NCBI RefSeq assembly: GCF_001028135.1
Contig: NZ_LDNM01000003.1
Coordinates: 1 to 64,000 of the forward strand
Direction: 5' to 3'
Source of the DNA: Xenorhabdus griffiniae
Lineage (GTDB): Bacteria; Pseudomonadota; Gammaproteobacteria; Enterobacterales; Enterobacteriaceae
DNA: 64,000 nucleotides
Shown: piece after piece, positions 1 through 9,784 of the stretch
Numbering within the stretch: position 1 is the first letter of the stretch
Layout of the letters: each line of letters opens with the position of its first letter
Position numbers and translations under genes: made by a program
Notes under the pieces: generated by a model
Seen by the model: only the letters and a program-made list of their open reading frames with translations
What the model was told of the DNA's origin: nothing
Databases searched by the model: none

Positions 1-739
1 TTTAGTTTAGTTTATTTTATATTAATTAAAATAATAAAGAAGATTGATTAATCTCTATCATCCTTTTTCCCCCATGAAAAATATGGATAATGAAAAAAAG
101 ATAATAAAAAAATAGCGGAAAACAGAAATTAATTAAGCAATAAAACTACACATTATAATTAAAATTATAAACTCTCATATATTAATATAGAAAAATAAAA
201 AAACGCTATTTTCTCTCATCAGAGGCTATCGACAGATATTCATTTTAATAATAGTCCATCTATTTAATTTTATGACTAAAGAGAAAAACAAACAGCTAAC
301 CCGTCAAATTATCTTATGCTTTATTCTTACCTTATTTTTAATCTGAGAATAAACATTAAGATAATATAAAATAAAATGATAACTCTTTACTTTTACTTAA
401 TTATTTAAATAAAAAAGGGGGTAAACATCAGAATAATCGGGAATAAAAGTTATATTGATCAAAAAATGATTTTATGCTGGAATAAAAACTCGCATAAAGA
501 AAAAACAACAGATCAATAATCTGATTGTAAACCTTTACGTAGTGTTTATTAACTCTTTTAACGATATTTCAAATCAGGCTATGCCGTGTTGGTACTCCTT
601 TATTGTGTACTCTATGGCGTTTTCCCCTGATTAACATGACTCATGGTAGACAGTAAATAGAAGATAATATCCTGAAATGGATAGGATTATTGCTGGCTAC
701 TACATGCATGGTATTTTTTATTGTTACAGGTCTATAGAT
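1..739. other. AT-rich non-coding leader upstream of the first adhesin
   Basis: No open frame with protein-like content is visible on either strand in this 739-bp stretch. It is extremely rich in A and T, with long A and T runs, far more than the coding DNA that follows. Such DNA is typical of H-NS-silenced promoter regions in front of surface or acquired genes; that role is an inference. No tRNA, IS end or convincing sigma-70 promoter could be fixed. The promoter of the adhesin gene must lie in the last few hundred bases, since nothing else upstream in the window could drive it. Confidence 0.6.
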
Positions 740-3700
740 ATGAACAAAAAATCCGAGCAGCCGTGGTTACAAGATCAGCAAAATTTGATGAAACGTGTAA
801 CCTGGATAAATATTGTCACTCAACTTGCATTTCCAGTTGCTGTTGCATTCACCCCCGCTATCGTTGTCGCCCAAACCCATCCAACTTTTCAAAATGAAAA
901 ATGGCTTTTACCAACAGAGCCTTATGTCCTGAAACCAGGGGAAACTGTCAGTATCGTCGCTAAACGTTATGGTTTAACAATCTCTGATTTGAAAAAAATC
1001 AACCCATTGCGCAATTTTGATAAGCCTTTCACCGCACTCGGTGTTAATAGTGAAATTGATGTTCCAAAACCCAGAAAAAATAAATTTCTTCCTTTTAATT
1101 ACACCTCATTAGAACGGCCTTTATTAACACCATCTTCATCAGAACACTCCTCATTAGAAAACCCCTCACCAGGCAAAGCCCTGATCACAGAAGACCAGAC
1201 GGCGATTACAGACAAAAATGCCAGCCATCTGGCTGAGATTTCTTCTCGCATTGGCCAGTTACTGGCGAGTGACAACATGAAGAGTAATGCAACAAGTCAA
1301 TTAAGCAGTCTGGCAATGGGAGAAGCCAGTCAGAAAATTCAAAATTGGTTAGAACGCTACGGCACTGCACGCGTGCAGCTTAGTATGGATAATCATGGCC
1401 ATTTGAATGACAGCCAATTTGATATGTTATTGCCACTGTATGATACCTCCCATCGGATGGCCTTTACCCAATTCGGCCTGCGCCATATCGATAGTCGTAA
1501 CACAGCCAATATTGGATTTGGACAACGCCATTTTTTTGATGATTGGATGCTGGGCTACAATACCTTCTTTGATCACGATATCACTGGCGATAATAGCCGA
1601 CTCGGCCTTGGCGCAGAATATGCCCGCAATTACCTAAAGCTGGCGGCTAACAGCTATATTCGGTTAAGTAACTGGAAAGAATCTCGCCTGTTGACCGATT
1701 ATGATGAACGTCCGGCCAATGGCTTCGACCTGAAAGTACAAGGTTATTTGCCTGCTTTACCACAACTCGGTGGTAAGTTGATCTATGAACAATACTTCGG
1801 GGATGAAGTCGGACTCATTAGTAAAGACCATCGCAAGAAAGATCCGGCTGCCTTCACTTTTGGGGTTAATTATACGCCTGTCCCATTGCTGACTTTCGGT
1901 ATTGACCGTAAACAAGAGATGTCTGGGGGAGGGGAAACCCAGTTCAATATCGCACTGAGCTATGAAATTGGTACGCCGTGGGCTAAACAGATTGATCCCG
2001 ATGCGGTGGCGTTTAAGCGTTCTCTGCAAGGCAGCCGCTATGCTTTGGTTGATCGCAACAATCAGATCGTTTTGGAATATCGCAAACGTGAAGTGATCGC
2101 TCTGGCAATAGATAACCTGATTATTGGTCATGCGAGGGAGACCAAACCTCTCCATATCACGGTTGACAGCAAATATGGGTTTAAAGATATCGAGTGGAAT
2201 GCCGCCGACTTTTTTGCCAATGGCGGTAAGATCCAACATCAAAATGGGACACTCTATCTGTTGACCTTACCAAAATATCGAACCCAAGGTAACAATACCT
2301 ACGCAGTGGGCGCCATTGCTTACGATGAGCACGGTAATACATCCAAACGGGCCGAAATGAAGGTACAAGTGCTTCCTGCTGTCGTGAATGCCAATAAATC
2401 CACCTTCTCGGCCAAAGATAAAGAGCTATTGGCTGACGGTCATGCCACTACCCTCCTGACATTAACCCTGAAAGATAAGGATGACAAACCTGTCCGTGGC
2501 GTTGCCTCAGAGATCAAATTGGTCTCAAGCGGATTAAGTGGGGATGGCAATGCTCCTAAGATCGACAAAATGAAAGAAGTTCAGCCAGGTGTCTATGAAT
2601 CCCGGCTGACTGCCGGCGAAAAGATTGGTGCACTGAAAATCACACCAGAAGTGGATGGTATTACGATCAAACCCGCCGAGATCCTGTTCGTACATCCGAG
2701 TGCGCCAATCGTCAGAAATTTGATTCTCTTTGGTAAATTAGAGATAGGGGGGACATTAAGCGCAACCTATACCTTTAATCCTAATGATGGTGACAAAACA
2801 GATGAATCACGCTACATGTGGGGCAATAAAGGCAATATTGACATTACCAAAGGTCAGATAATCACAAAATCGGGCAAGGTTCCTGACTATATATTGACCC
2901 CGGCAGATGCAGGTACGGTGAAAGAAGTTGTCGTACAGGCACAAAATGCGAAAAAACTTACCGGAAATACACAACGTGTTGATACCAGCATGAGTGCCGC
3001 ACAAGGCAACCAGACTCATGATGGTGGAGAAGGCGGTACTGTCAGAGGGCTGGCCGATAAAATGGTGATTACGGTGAATGCTGATAAGGTTAAGAAACAA
3101 GAACCCATCAGGCTGAAAATCCAAACACTAAATCAGGGGAAGCCAGCCCGAAATGTCGCCGTCAGAGTTAACGCCATGAAAGCACTGAATCGCCAGAATA
3201 TTAGTGAGAAAGTCACGGCCCTACTGAGTGGCAAATCAGGTGTGTACCAAGGTGTCACGGATGATCAAGGTATCTTGTCTCTTACAGTGACCGATCCAAA
3301 CGGGATTGGTGTGAAGACAATATTGTCTATCTCCGTGGACGGGACTGCTGCCTCACAAACTAAAGAGGTCATTTTTACTGTGGTTACCAGCCCGGACGTT
3401 CCCGTAGCGAATTTTTGGGGACATATGCCTGATACCGCCGTGGCCGAAAATGGTCTTGTCTTTAAACGCCCTCTATTGAAAGCGGAACTCGCAGCACAGC
3501 ATTTAATCACAGGGATCGAATATTCCGAAGGGGGTGAAGTCTGGCCGCGCCGTCGTGCAGAAGGAGCCACTTTGTATTGCAACGAAATGCACAATAAGTT
3601 GCCAACAAAAGACGATTTACTAGCCTTGTACCGAGCACATCCAAACAATGCCATGTATGAACAATTCGGTTGGCCCGAACATCGCTCCTATCGTTCAGCC

Positions 3701-3817
3701 ACACCAGGAAAAGATGATGAAGGGAACGATGGACATTATGCCGTAAATATCGACGAAGGATTTGCACATATTATCGATGATAAAGCAGTCTATGATTACG
3801 TCATTTGTGTGGAGTAA
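740..3817 (+). CDS. Intimin/invasin-like inverse autotransporter adhesin with LysM domain
   Basis: Predicted outer-membrane adhesin of the intimin/invasin family, 1025 residues. A long basic N-region and hydrophobic signal segment (about residues 20-44, ending near VVAQ) are followed by a LysM peptidoglycan-binding domain (about 61-110, YVLKPGETVSIVAKRYGL). The 12-strand inverse-autotransporter barrel follows (about 200-450) with family hallmarks such as GFGQRHFFDDWMLGYNTFFD and DYDERPANGFD. Bacterial Ig-like modules come next (LLADGHATTLLTLTLKDK, about 600 onward). The C-terminal module (about 900-1025) contains PTKDDLLALYR, QFGWPEH and two cysteines, and resembles the lectin-like tips of invasin-type proteins. 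The ATG at 740 is preferred over the in-frame ATG at 677 because AGG lies 9 bases upstream and the signal sequence then has a normal length. The gene stands alone before btsSR. Receptor and role in host interaction cannot be read from sequence. Confidence 0.88.
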   Translation: MNKKSEQPWLQDQQNLMKRVTWINIVTQLAFPVAVAFTPAIVVAQTHPTFQNEKWLLPTEPYVLKPGETVSIVAKRYGLTISDLKKINPLRNFDKPFTALGVNSEIDVPKPRKNKFLPFNYTSLERPLLTPSSSEHSSLENPSPGKALITEDQTAITDKNASHLAEISSRIGQLLASDNMKSNATSQLSSLAMGEASQKIQNWLERYGTARVQLSMDNHGHLNDSQFDMLLPLYDTSHRMAFTQFGLRHIDSRNTANIGFGQRHFFDDWMLGYNTFFDHDITGDNSRLGLGAEYARNYLKLAANSYIRLSNWKESRLLTDYDERPANGFDLKVQGYLPALPQLGGKLIYEQYFGDEVGLISKDHRKKDPAAFTFGVNYTPVPLLTFGIDRKQEMSGGGETQFNIALSYEIGTPWAKQIDPDAVAFKRSLQGSRYALVDRNNQIVLEYRKREVIALAIDNLIIGHARETKPLHITVDSKYGFKDIEWNAADFFANGGKIQHQNGTLYLLTLPKYRTQGNNTYAVGAIAYDEHGNTSKRAEMKVQVLPAVVNANKSTFSAKDKELLADGHATTLLTLTLKDKDDKPVRGVASEIKLVSSGLSGDGNAPKIDKMKEVQPGVYESRLTAGEKIGALKITPEVDGITIKPAEILFVHPSAPIVRNLILFGKLEIGGTLSATYTFNPNDGDKTDESRYMWGNKGNIDITKGQIITKSGKVPDYILTPADAGTVKEVVVQAQNAKKLTGNTQRVDTSMSAAQGNQTHDGGEGGTVRGLADKMVITVNADKVKKQEPIRLKIQTLNQGKPARNVAVRVNAMKALNRQNISEKVTALLSGKSGVYQGVTDDQGILSLTVTDPNGIGVKTILSISVDGTAASQTKEVIFTVVTSPDVPVANFWGHMPDTAVAENGLVFKRPLLKAELAAQHLITGIEYSEGGEVWPRRRAEGATLYCNEMHNKLPTKDDLLALYRAHPNNAMYEQFGWPEHRSYRSATPGKDDEGNDGHYAVNIDEGFAHIIDDKAVYDYVICVE

Positions 3818-3853
3818 CGCGATTTATCACTCATTTTTATTGCTTGTCCCAAA

Positions 3854-3874
3854 ATCCGCCCCATGTGGGCGGAT
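3854..3874 (+). terminator. Hairpin downstream of the first adhesin gene
   Basis: A perfect 8-bp stem, ATCCGCCC paired with GGGCGGAT around a 5-base loop, begins 37 bases after the adhesin stop codon. It is the only GC-rich element in the gap before btsS. The following bases are only moderately T-rich, so it may be a weak terminator or a 3'-end stabiliser rather than a strong intrinsic terminator. Confidence 0.45.
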
Positions 3875-4007
3875 AATGCTTTCCTATTCCTGTAAATGCA
3901 TTATCCTGCCAACACCTATTGACGGTGTTAAATCCCACCTTTGATAATAGCGCCTTAAATTTTTTATCGTTATTAATCACACATTATTAATCACAAAACG
4001 AAAATAT

Positions 4008-5711
4008 ATGTACGAATTTAACCTGGTGTTGTTATTACTTCAGCAGATGTGTGTCTATCTGGTGATCGCTTGGCTCCTGAGTAAAACCCCTCTGTTTATT
4101 CCCTTGTTGCAAGTGACGGTCCGTTTACCTCATAAGCTGATGTGTTACGTGATTTTTTCCATCTTTTGCATTATGGGAACCTATTTTGGGCTGCATATTA
4201 ACGATTCGATCGCCAATACCCGCGCGATTGGTGCAGTATTGGGAGGCTTTCTCGGCGGACCTACTGTAGGGGCGATGGTCGGATTCACTGGAGGCCTGCA
4301 CCGCTATTCTCTTGGCGGAATGACCGCATTTAGCTGTATGGTATCCACCATTGTAGAAGGCATACTGGGTGGCCTTGTACATATTTATCTGATGAAAAAA
4401 GGACAGATCAATAAATTATTGAACCCCTGGACGGCGGCCATCGTTACTTTCCTTGCTGAATGCACTCAAATGGGCATTATCCTACTGCTTGCCACTCCTT
4501 TCAGTGAGGCCCTGAGTTTGGTGAAAGATATCGCCGCTCCCATGATCATCGCTAATAGTATCGGGGCGGCCATGTTTATCCGCATCTTATTGGACAGGCG
4601 CGCCATTTTCGAAAAATATACCAGCGCTTTTTCTGCCCAAGCGCTAAAAATTGCGGTCTGTACCGAGGGTATCTTGCGTAAGGGATTTAATGAAGATAAC
4701 AGTATGCGCGTGGCAAAAGTGATCTATCAGGAGTTGGAGATCGGGGCTGTCGCAATTACGGATAGAGAAAAGTTACTCGCGTTTATCGGTATCGGTTCGG
4801 ATCACCATTTAGCCGGTACTCCCATCGCTTCCAGACAATCTCATCGCGCTATCGAGAATAATGAGGTTGTGTATGCCGATGGCAATGAAACACCTTATTG
4901 CTGTTCCCTCAGCCCAACCTGCAAACTTGGCTCCGCACTGGTTATCCCGTTACGGGGAGAGAACCAACAAGTTATTGGTACGATCAAACTCTACGAAGCC
5001 AAGAATCGTCTGTTCAGTTCCATCAATCGTACATTAGGCGAGGGAATTGCCAGCCTGCTCTCTGCCCAAATTCTTGCCGGACAGTATGAACGGAATAAGC
5101 AATCTTTGCTGCAATCAGAAGTAAAGCTCCTTCACGCACAAGTGAATCCTCACTTTTTATTTAATGCCTTAAATACACTGCAAGCGGTTATCCGTCGGGA
5201 TAGCCAGCAGGCAGGCCAGCTTGTGCAGTATCTCTCAACATTTTTCCGTAAGAATTTAAAGCGATCTGAAGATATTGCCACGCTGGAAAATGAGATAAAG
5301 CATGTAAACGCTTACTTACAAATTGAGAAAGCCCGTTTCCGTGATCACCTCCAGATTGCCATTGAGATACCGGAATCCCTGCGCAATGCACGGTTACCGG
5401 CTTTTTCCCTCCAACCGATGGTAGAAAATGCCATTAAACATGGCACATCACAGTTACTGGAGACGGGAAGAGTTACGATTAGAGCCTATCAAGAAGAACA
5501 GTTGCTATTGGTAGAGATTGAAGATAATGCCGGGCTGTATTGCCCCAGAAAAGTGGGGGATGATGGTCTTGGGATGAGTCTGGTAGATAAACGGCTACGG
5601 CTTCGTTATGGTAAACAGTATGGGGTGAGAGTTGATTGTCAGCCAGAAGAATTTACCCGTGCCATTTTGTGTTTACCATTAGAAAAAAAACAGGCTAAAA
5701 AAGCGACGTAA
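4008..5711 (+). CDS. btsS: Pyruvate-sensing histidine kinase BtsS (YehU)
   Basis: Sensor kinase of the LytS/YehU family, 567 residues (E. coli BtsS is 561). The first ~200 residues form a multi-helix membrane domain of the 5TM-LYT type ([27 protein letters not shown]). A GAF-like segment follows (about 215-350), then the His-kinase domain with phospho-acceptor region [20 protein letters not shown] and an ATP-binding N-box ([13 protein letters not shown]). E. coli BtsS binds extracellular pyruvate with high affinity and phosphorylates BtsR. The near-identity of the N-terminus to YehU rather than to paralogue YpdA supports the name. It is two bases upstream of btsR, so the two form one operon. 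The classical target, transporter gene btsT, is not in the window. Confidence 0.93.
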   Translation: MYEFNLVLLLLQQMCVYLVIAWLLSKTPLFIPLLQVTVRLPHKLMCYVIFSIFCIMGTYFGLHINDSIANTRAIGAVLGGFLGGPTVGAMVGFTGGLHRYSLGGMTAFSCMVSTIVEGILGGLVHIYLMKKGQINKLLNPWTAAIVTFLAECTQMGIILLLATPFSEALSLVKDIAAPMIIANSIGAAMFIRILLDRRAIFEKYTSAFSAQALKIAVCTEGILRKGFNEDNSMRVAKVIYQELEIGAVAITDREKLLAFIGIGSDHHLAGTPIASRQSHRAIENNEVVYADGNETPYCCSLSPTCKLGSALVIPLRGENQQVIGTIKLYEAKNRLFSSINRTLGEGIASLLSAQILAGQYERNKQSLLQSEVKLLHAQVNPHFLFNALNTLQAVIRRDSQQAGQLVQYLSTFFRKNLKRSEDIATLENEIKHVNAYLQIEKARFRDHLQIAIEIPESLRNARLPAFSLQPMVENAIKHGTSQLLETGRVTIRAYQEEQLLLVEIEDNAGLYCPRKVGDDGLGMSLVDKRLRLRYGKQYGVRVDCQPEEFTRAILCLPLEKKQAKKAT

Positions 5712-5713
5712 AT

Positions 5714-6433
5714 ATGCATATATTGATTGTTGATGATGAGCCATTGGCACGTGAAAATCTACGTTGTCTGCTAGAAGAGGAAACGGATATCCAAATTATT
5801 GGTGAATGTGCCAATGCAGTAGAAGCGATTGGTGCTATCCATCGCCTGAAACCCGATGTTGTTTTCCTCGATATTCAAATGCCCCGTATTACCGGGCTGG
5901 AAATGGTAGGTATGCTCGATCCAGCGCATCGCCCTTACATTGTTTTTCTGACGGCATTTGATGAATATGCGGTGCAAGCCTTTGAAGAACATGCTTTCGA
6001 TTATTTATTGAAACCGCTGGAAAAAGAACGCCTGAGTAAGACGCTGCAACGACTGCGTGCTGGCTATCAAAAGCAAAATCCGGCAGATCTTCAACGTGAA
6101 GATGAACAGCTGAAATATATTCCCTGTACCGGGCATAGCCGAATCTGGTTGATGCCATTGGATGATGTTCTGTATGTCTCTTCCCGCCTGAGTGGTGTCT
6201 ATGTCATGAGTGCCAGCGGACAGGAAGGATTTACCGAGTTAACCCTGCGAACGCTGGAAACCCGCACTTCACTCACCCGTTGCCATCGCCAGTATTTAGT
6301 CAACATGACCCAGTTACGGGAAATTGTTTTTGGCGAAAATGGGCAGGCAGAGCTGGTACTGAGCAATGACGAGCGTATTCCGGTTAGTCGTCGTTATTTG
6401 AAACCGCTTAAAGAAGAATTGGGGTTAAATTGA
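5714..6433 (+). CDS. btsR: LytTR response regulator BtsR (YehT)
   Basis: Response regulator of 239 residues with a CheY-like receiver (about 1-115: DDEP acidic pocket, phospho-acceptor Asp in [12 protein letters not shown], conserved Lys in [11 protein letters not shown]) and a C-terminal LytTR DNA-binding domain (about 135-239: [23 protein letters not shown]). Partner of BtsS, from whose stop it is separated by two bases. In E. coli phosphorylated BtsR activates the pyruvate transporter gene btsT. It ends just before a strong bidirectional terminator shared with the convergent deaD gene. Confidence 0.93.
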   Translation: MHILIVDDEPLARENLRCLLEEETDIQIIGECANAVEAIGAIHRLKPDVVFLDIQMPRITGLEMVGMLDPAHRPYIVFLTAFDEYAVQAFEEHAFDYLLKPLEKERLSKTLQRLRAGYQKQNPADLQREDEQLKYIPCTGHSRIWLMPLDDVLYVSSRLSGVYVMSASGQEGFTELTLRTLETRTSLTRCHRQYLVNMTQLREIVFGENGQAELVLSNDERIPVSRRYLKPLKEELGLN

Positions 6434-6498
6434 TCGCGGCTTAGGGCATCATTTCATGCGACGTATAGTATTTAATAAACTCAGAAAGATAAATAGCA

Positions 6499-6530
6499 AA
6501 AGCCCTTTCTCCATTAAGAGAAAGGGCTTT
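6499..6530. terminator. Bidirectional intrinsic terminator between btsR and deaD
   Basis: AAAGCCCTTTCTC and GAGAAAGGGCTTT form a perfect 13-bp stem around a 6-base loop, with an A-run on the left and a T-rich stretch on the right. It therefore can end both the rightward btsSR transcript and the leftward deaD transcript. Confidence 0.85.
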
Positions 6531-6601
6531 ATTTACGTCATCATTGCGATATTTTCAACGCAACGATAAATCAAGCACGTCAATCAGAGACGCATGCTTG
6601 C

Positions 6602-8521
6602 TTATACATTACCATTGCTTTGGCGACGGCGTGGTGCACCACCATTGGAATCATCGTTACTGCGACCGCGGAACGAACCACGCTCACCACCACTACCACG
6701 ACGTTCGTTGTTAAAACGACGACCACCGTTATTAGCGGAACCATCACGATCACGGCGTGGGCCATTGCCAGCATTGCCACCGTTACCATTGCGGCCACCA
6801 CGACGCTCACGGCGTTCAAAGGGTTGCGCATCTCCCATCAACTGCATATTCAGTGGTTTGTTCAAAATACGAGTACGAGTGAAGTGAGACAGCAACTCTC
6901 CTGGCATGCCTTTTGGCAGCTCAATCGTAGAGTGGGTTGCAAACAGTTTGATATTACCGATATAACGGCTGCTGATATCACCTTCGTTTGCAATTGCGCC
7001 CACAATATGGCGAACTTCAACACCATCATCACGGCCAACTTCAATGCGATACAGTTCCATATCACCCACGTCTCGACGCTCACGACGAGGACGATCACCT
7101 CTGTCACGCTCACCAAATCCGCTACCATTGCTATTGCTATTGCTATTGCGACGACGGTCATCACGCTCGTTGAATTCACGGCGAGGACGACGCACTGGAT
7201 CAGGTGGCAGAATAAGTGAGCGCTCACCTTGTGCCATTTTCAGCAGGGCTGCTGCCAGTGTTTCCATATCCAGCTCATCGCCAGTACCCAGCTTAGACAA
7301 CAATGCGCGATACTGTTCCAGATCGCTGCTTTCCAGTTGATTCTGAACATTGGCCGCAAATTTCTCCAGACGACGCTGGCTCAGAAGTTCTGCGTTTGGC
7401 AGTTCAACTTCCGGGATGGTCAGTTTCATGGTGCGTTCAACGTTACGCAACAAGCGACGTTCGCGGTTTTCAACAAACAACAGGGCACGCCCCGCACGGC
7501 CAGCACGACCAGTACGACCGATACGGTGTACATAAGATTCTGCATCCATTGGGATGTCGTAGTTAACCACCAGGCTAATGCGATCAACATCCAGACCACG
7601 AGCAGCTACATCAGTCGCAATCAGAATATCCAAACGGCCATTTTTCAGGCGCTCCAGTGTCTGTTCACGCAGAGCCTGGTTCATGTCACCATTCAGTGCC
7701 GCAGAGTTGTAGCCGTTACGCTCCAGCGTTTCTGCAACTTCCAGCGTTGCATTCTTGGTACGCACGAAAATAATCGCAGCATCAAAATCTTCCGCTTCAA
7801 GGAAACGCACCAACGCTTCATTTTTGCGCATACCGTAAACAGACCAGTAGCTTTGGCTAATGTCAGGACGGTTTGTGACACTGCTCTGAATACGAACTTC
7901 CTGTGGATCATTCATGAAACGACGAGTGATGCGGCGGATCGCTTCTGGCATTGTCGCGGAGAACAGTGCGGTTTGATGTTCAGCAGGGATCTGGCTCATG
8001 ATGTTTTCAACATCTTCGATAAAGCCCATACGCAACATTTCGTCAGCTTCATCTAAGACCAAACCTTTCAGGTTGGACAGATCCAATGTTCCACGTTTCA
8101 GATGGTCAAGCAAACGTCCCGGTGTTCCCACCACAACTTGTGGTCCCTGACGCAAGGCGCGTAACTGAACGTCATAACGCTGCCCACCGTAAAGTGCAAC
8201 AACATTCACGTTGCGCATATGTTTGGAAAAATCTGAACACGCTTCAGCAACCTGCACCGCCAGTTCACGGGTTGGCGCTAACACAAGAATTTGTGGCGCT
8301 TTAAGTTCAGCATCTATGTTATTCAATAAAGGCAAGCTGAAAGCAGCGGTCTTACCACTGCCTGTCTGTGCCATGCCAAGCACATCACGGCCGCTCAACA
8401 AGTGAGGGATACATTGTTGTTGAATAGGAGAAGGCTTCTCATAGCCCAGGTCTCCCAACGCAGAAAGGATAGGTGCTGATAAACCTAAATCAGCAAAAGA
8501 GATTTCAGTCTCAGTGGTCAT
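6602..8521 (-). CDS. deaD: DEAD-box RNA helicase DeaD (CsdA)
   Basis: Cold-shock RNA helicase of 639 residues, active in ribosome assembly and the cold degradosome. All helicase motifs are present: AQTGSGKT (motif I), [19 protein letters not shown] in [13 protein letters not shown], and [11 protein letters not shown] (VI). The RNA-binding domain [24 protein letters not shown] is followed by an Arg/Gly/Asn-rich tail. The ATG at 8521 is chosen because GAGG lies 9 bases upstream and it matches the usual DeaD N-terminus; an in-frame ATG at 8536 would place the ribosome-binding site inside the gene. Its start overlaps the small yrbN frame by 11 bases. A hexanucleotide repeat lies within the linker (7127-7148). 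Confidence 0.97.
   Translation of the reverse strand: MTTETEISFADLGLSAPILSALGDLGYEKPSPIQQQCIPHLLSGRDVLGMAQTGSGKTAAFSLPLLNNIDAELKAPQILVLAPTRELAVQVAEACSDFSKHMRNVNVVALYGGQRYDVQLRALRQGPQVVVGTPGRLLDHLKRGTLDLSNLKGLVLDEADEMLRMGFIEDVENIMSQIPAEHQTALFSATMPEAIRRITRRFMNDPQEVRIQSSVTNRPDISQSYWSVYGMRKNEALVRFLEAEDFDAAIIFVRTKNATLEVAETLERNGYNSAALNGDMNQALREQTLERLKNGRLDILIATDVAARGLDVDRISLVVNYDIPMDAESYVHRIGRTGRAGRAGRALLFVENRERRLLRNVERTMKLTIPEVELPNAELLSQRRLEKFAANVQNQLESSDLEQYRALLSKLGTGDELDMETLAAALLKMAQGERSLILPPDPVRRPRREFNERDDRRRNSNSNSNGSGFGERDRGDRPRRERRDVGDMELYRIEVGRDDGVEVRHIVGAIANEGDISSRYIGNIKLFATHSTIELPKGMPGELLSHFTRTRILNKPLNMQLMGDAQPFERRERRGGRNGNGGNAGNGPRRDRDGSANNGGRRFNNERRGSGGERGSFRGRSNDDSNGGAPRRRQSNGNV
7127..7148 (-). 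repeat. Hexanucleotide microsatellite inside deaD
   Basis: ATTGCT is repeated about 3.7 times in tandem. On the coding strand it gives an alternating Asn-Ser run (NSNSNSN) in the linker between the helicase core and the RNA-binding domain of DeaD. Gain or loss of a unit would keep the frame. Confidence 0.75.
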
Positions 8522-8591
8522 GTAATGGTGCCTCATTAATCGTGGCGGCCAGTCTACATAACACAGTGAAAAGAATTTCTGTCATTTTCAT
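8511..8591 (-). CDS. yrbN: Small protein YrbN, upstream of and overlapping deaD
   Basis: A 26-codon frame, starting [18 protein letters not shown], lies directly upstream of deaD and overlaps its start by 11 bases. E. coli has a 26-residue protein, YrbN, at the same place between nlpI and deaD, and the LCRLAA core seems familiar from it. No strong Shine-Dalgarno sequence precedes the ATG at 8591. Its role is unknown; the overlap suggests translational coupling to deaD or a leader-peptide function. The call rests on position, length and remembered similarity. Confidence 0.6.
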   Translation of the reverse strand: MKMTEILFTVLCRLAATINEAPLHDH

Positions 8592-8691
8592 TTAAAATGT
8601 GAACTGGCTCAAATTATGTTATTAAACGAACAAACAAGCCCCCATCTCCAGAGATGTGGACTTTAAAATCTGTCGTGAAAATGTTCGTCAG

Positions 8692-9576
8692 CTATTGTTG
8701 GTTCGATTCCGATAAATCATCTTGTTTTTGGCCCAATAGCGCCAATTCCAACAATGCGTAGCGGTGCTCAACAAAGTTATGCACATTGTTAGCCACCGTC
8801 AGCTTGAATAACGCAGTTGCGTTATCCTCATCCCCCAGACTTAGGTAATGTTTACCTAAATAGAAGTCAGTTTCACTGAGATGCTCAGCGAGCGAAGTGT
8901 TATCTGTTGAACCCTGTTTTAAGCGTTCCATCAATGTTTTTTCACCGATTTTGCCTAAATAGAATTCAACAATATTCCAGCCCCATCTCCCCCGCTTCGC
9001 TTTGTCAAAATGGTACGACAAATTCGTCATTGCAACCTTAGGATCAATTTTATCTTCCACAAGGTACAACCACAACGAACGGAAGGGGTCATTTGGATCG
9101 TCTTGATAAAACGCCTGCAGATCATCCTGCGCCAATCGATAGCGGCCACCGTAATACAGTGAAATGCCGCGATTCATTCGCGCGTAGTTGTAAGTTGGAT
9201 CAAGCTCTAAAACAGAATCAAACGCTTCATAGGCAGAATCAAAATTGCCTGCCTGCGTAAAATAAATTCCCAGATAATTAAAAATCTCAGGAATATCAGG
9301 GCGGATAGACAAAGCCACTGAAAAATCATTCTGCGCCAGTGCCCTCAACCCGAGGCTATCATACAGCACACCGCGTTCATATAAAAGCTGTGCGTATTCA
9401 TCCTCTGTCAGTGACCGACTCGCCAGTATTTGCTCCATGCGAGCCAGAATAACCTCCTGTTGCAATGTCGGTTGTAATGGAATAGCAATAACTTCATTTT
9501 TACGCCACCCAGTGCCGCTACATCCCACAAGGAGAAAAATAGCCGCAACATAACACCAGCGCAGAAAAGAATTCAT
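8692..9576 (-). CDS. nlpI: Outer-membrane lipoprotein NlpI with TPR repeats
   Basis: Lipoprotein of 294 residues, the same length as E. coli NlpI. The signal peptide ends in lipobox LVGC, giving Cys19 as the lipidated residue, and Ser20 at +2 favours outer-membrane sorting. Tetratricopeptide repeats span about 60-170 ([58 protein letters not shown]). NlpI is an adaptor that brings the protease Prc to the hydrolase MepS and scaffolds peptidoglycan enzymes. It lies between pnp and deaD, as in other enterobacteria. Confidence 0.96.
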   Translation of the reverse strand: MNSFLRWCYVAAIFLLVGCSGTGWRKNEVIAIPLQPTLQQEVILARMEQILASRSLTEDEYAQLLYERGVLYDSLGLRALAQNDFSVALSIRPDIPEIFNYLGIYFTQAGNFDSAYEAFDSVLELDPTYNYARMNRGISLYYGGRYRLAQDDLQAFYQDDPNDPFRSLWLYLVEDKIDPKVAMTNLSYHFDKAKRGRWGWNIVEFYLGKIGEKTLMERLKQGSTDNTSLAEHLSETDFYLGKHYLSLGDEDNATALFKLTVANNVHNFVEHRYALLELALLGQKQDDLSESNQQ

Positions 9577-9745
9577 TTCCCACTCCCGAAGCCAGACATC
9601 AATCAGAATGCCCTATTACTCCACCCACATTGTATATTTCAGGCTTCCTGCCCAAAATTGACTTCTTCTCATCACCTTTCAAACTATTGCCAGGCTACTG
9701 TGAACAATATACTACGAACAATAACTCGAAATTTATTGAGATAAA

Positions 9746-9772
9746 CGGCGCCCTTTTTACAGGACGCCGCTC
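9746..9772 (-). terminator. Intrinsic terminator of pnp
   Basis: On the minus strand CGGCGTCC pairs with GGGCGCCG (one G-U pair) around an 8-base loop, followed by TTTAT. It lies just downstream of the pnp stop and upstream of nlpI, so nlpI needs its own promoter or read-through. Confidence 0.65.
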
Positions 9773-9784
9773 TTTACGTCAAAT

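Noticed and set aside
1-676. Search for a gene or IS in the AT-rich left edge
   Set aside because: Frames are short and interrupted by many stops, and no inverted-repeat ends were seen.
6580-7219. Thr/Val-rich and Arg/Pro-rich frames around the 3' end of deaD
   Set aside because: These low-complexity translations arise from other-frame reading of the Arg/Gly/Asn-rich DeaD tail.
7229-8056. A 275-codon open frame on the plus strand opposite deaD
   Set aside because: It is rich in His, Gln, Phe and Thr in a pattern that mirrors deaD codon use, has no family features, and lies wholly inside a certain gene.
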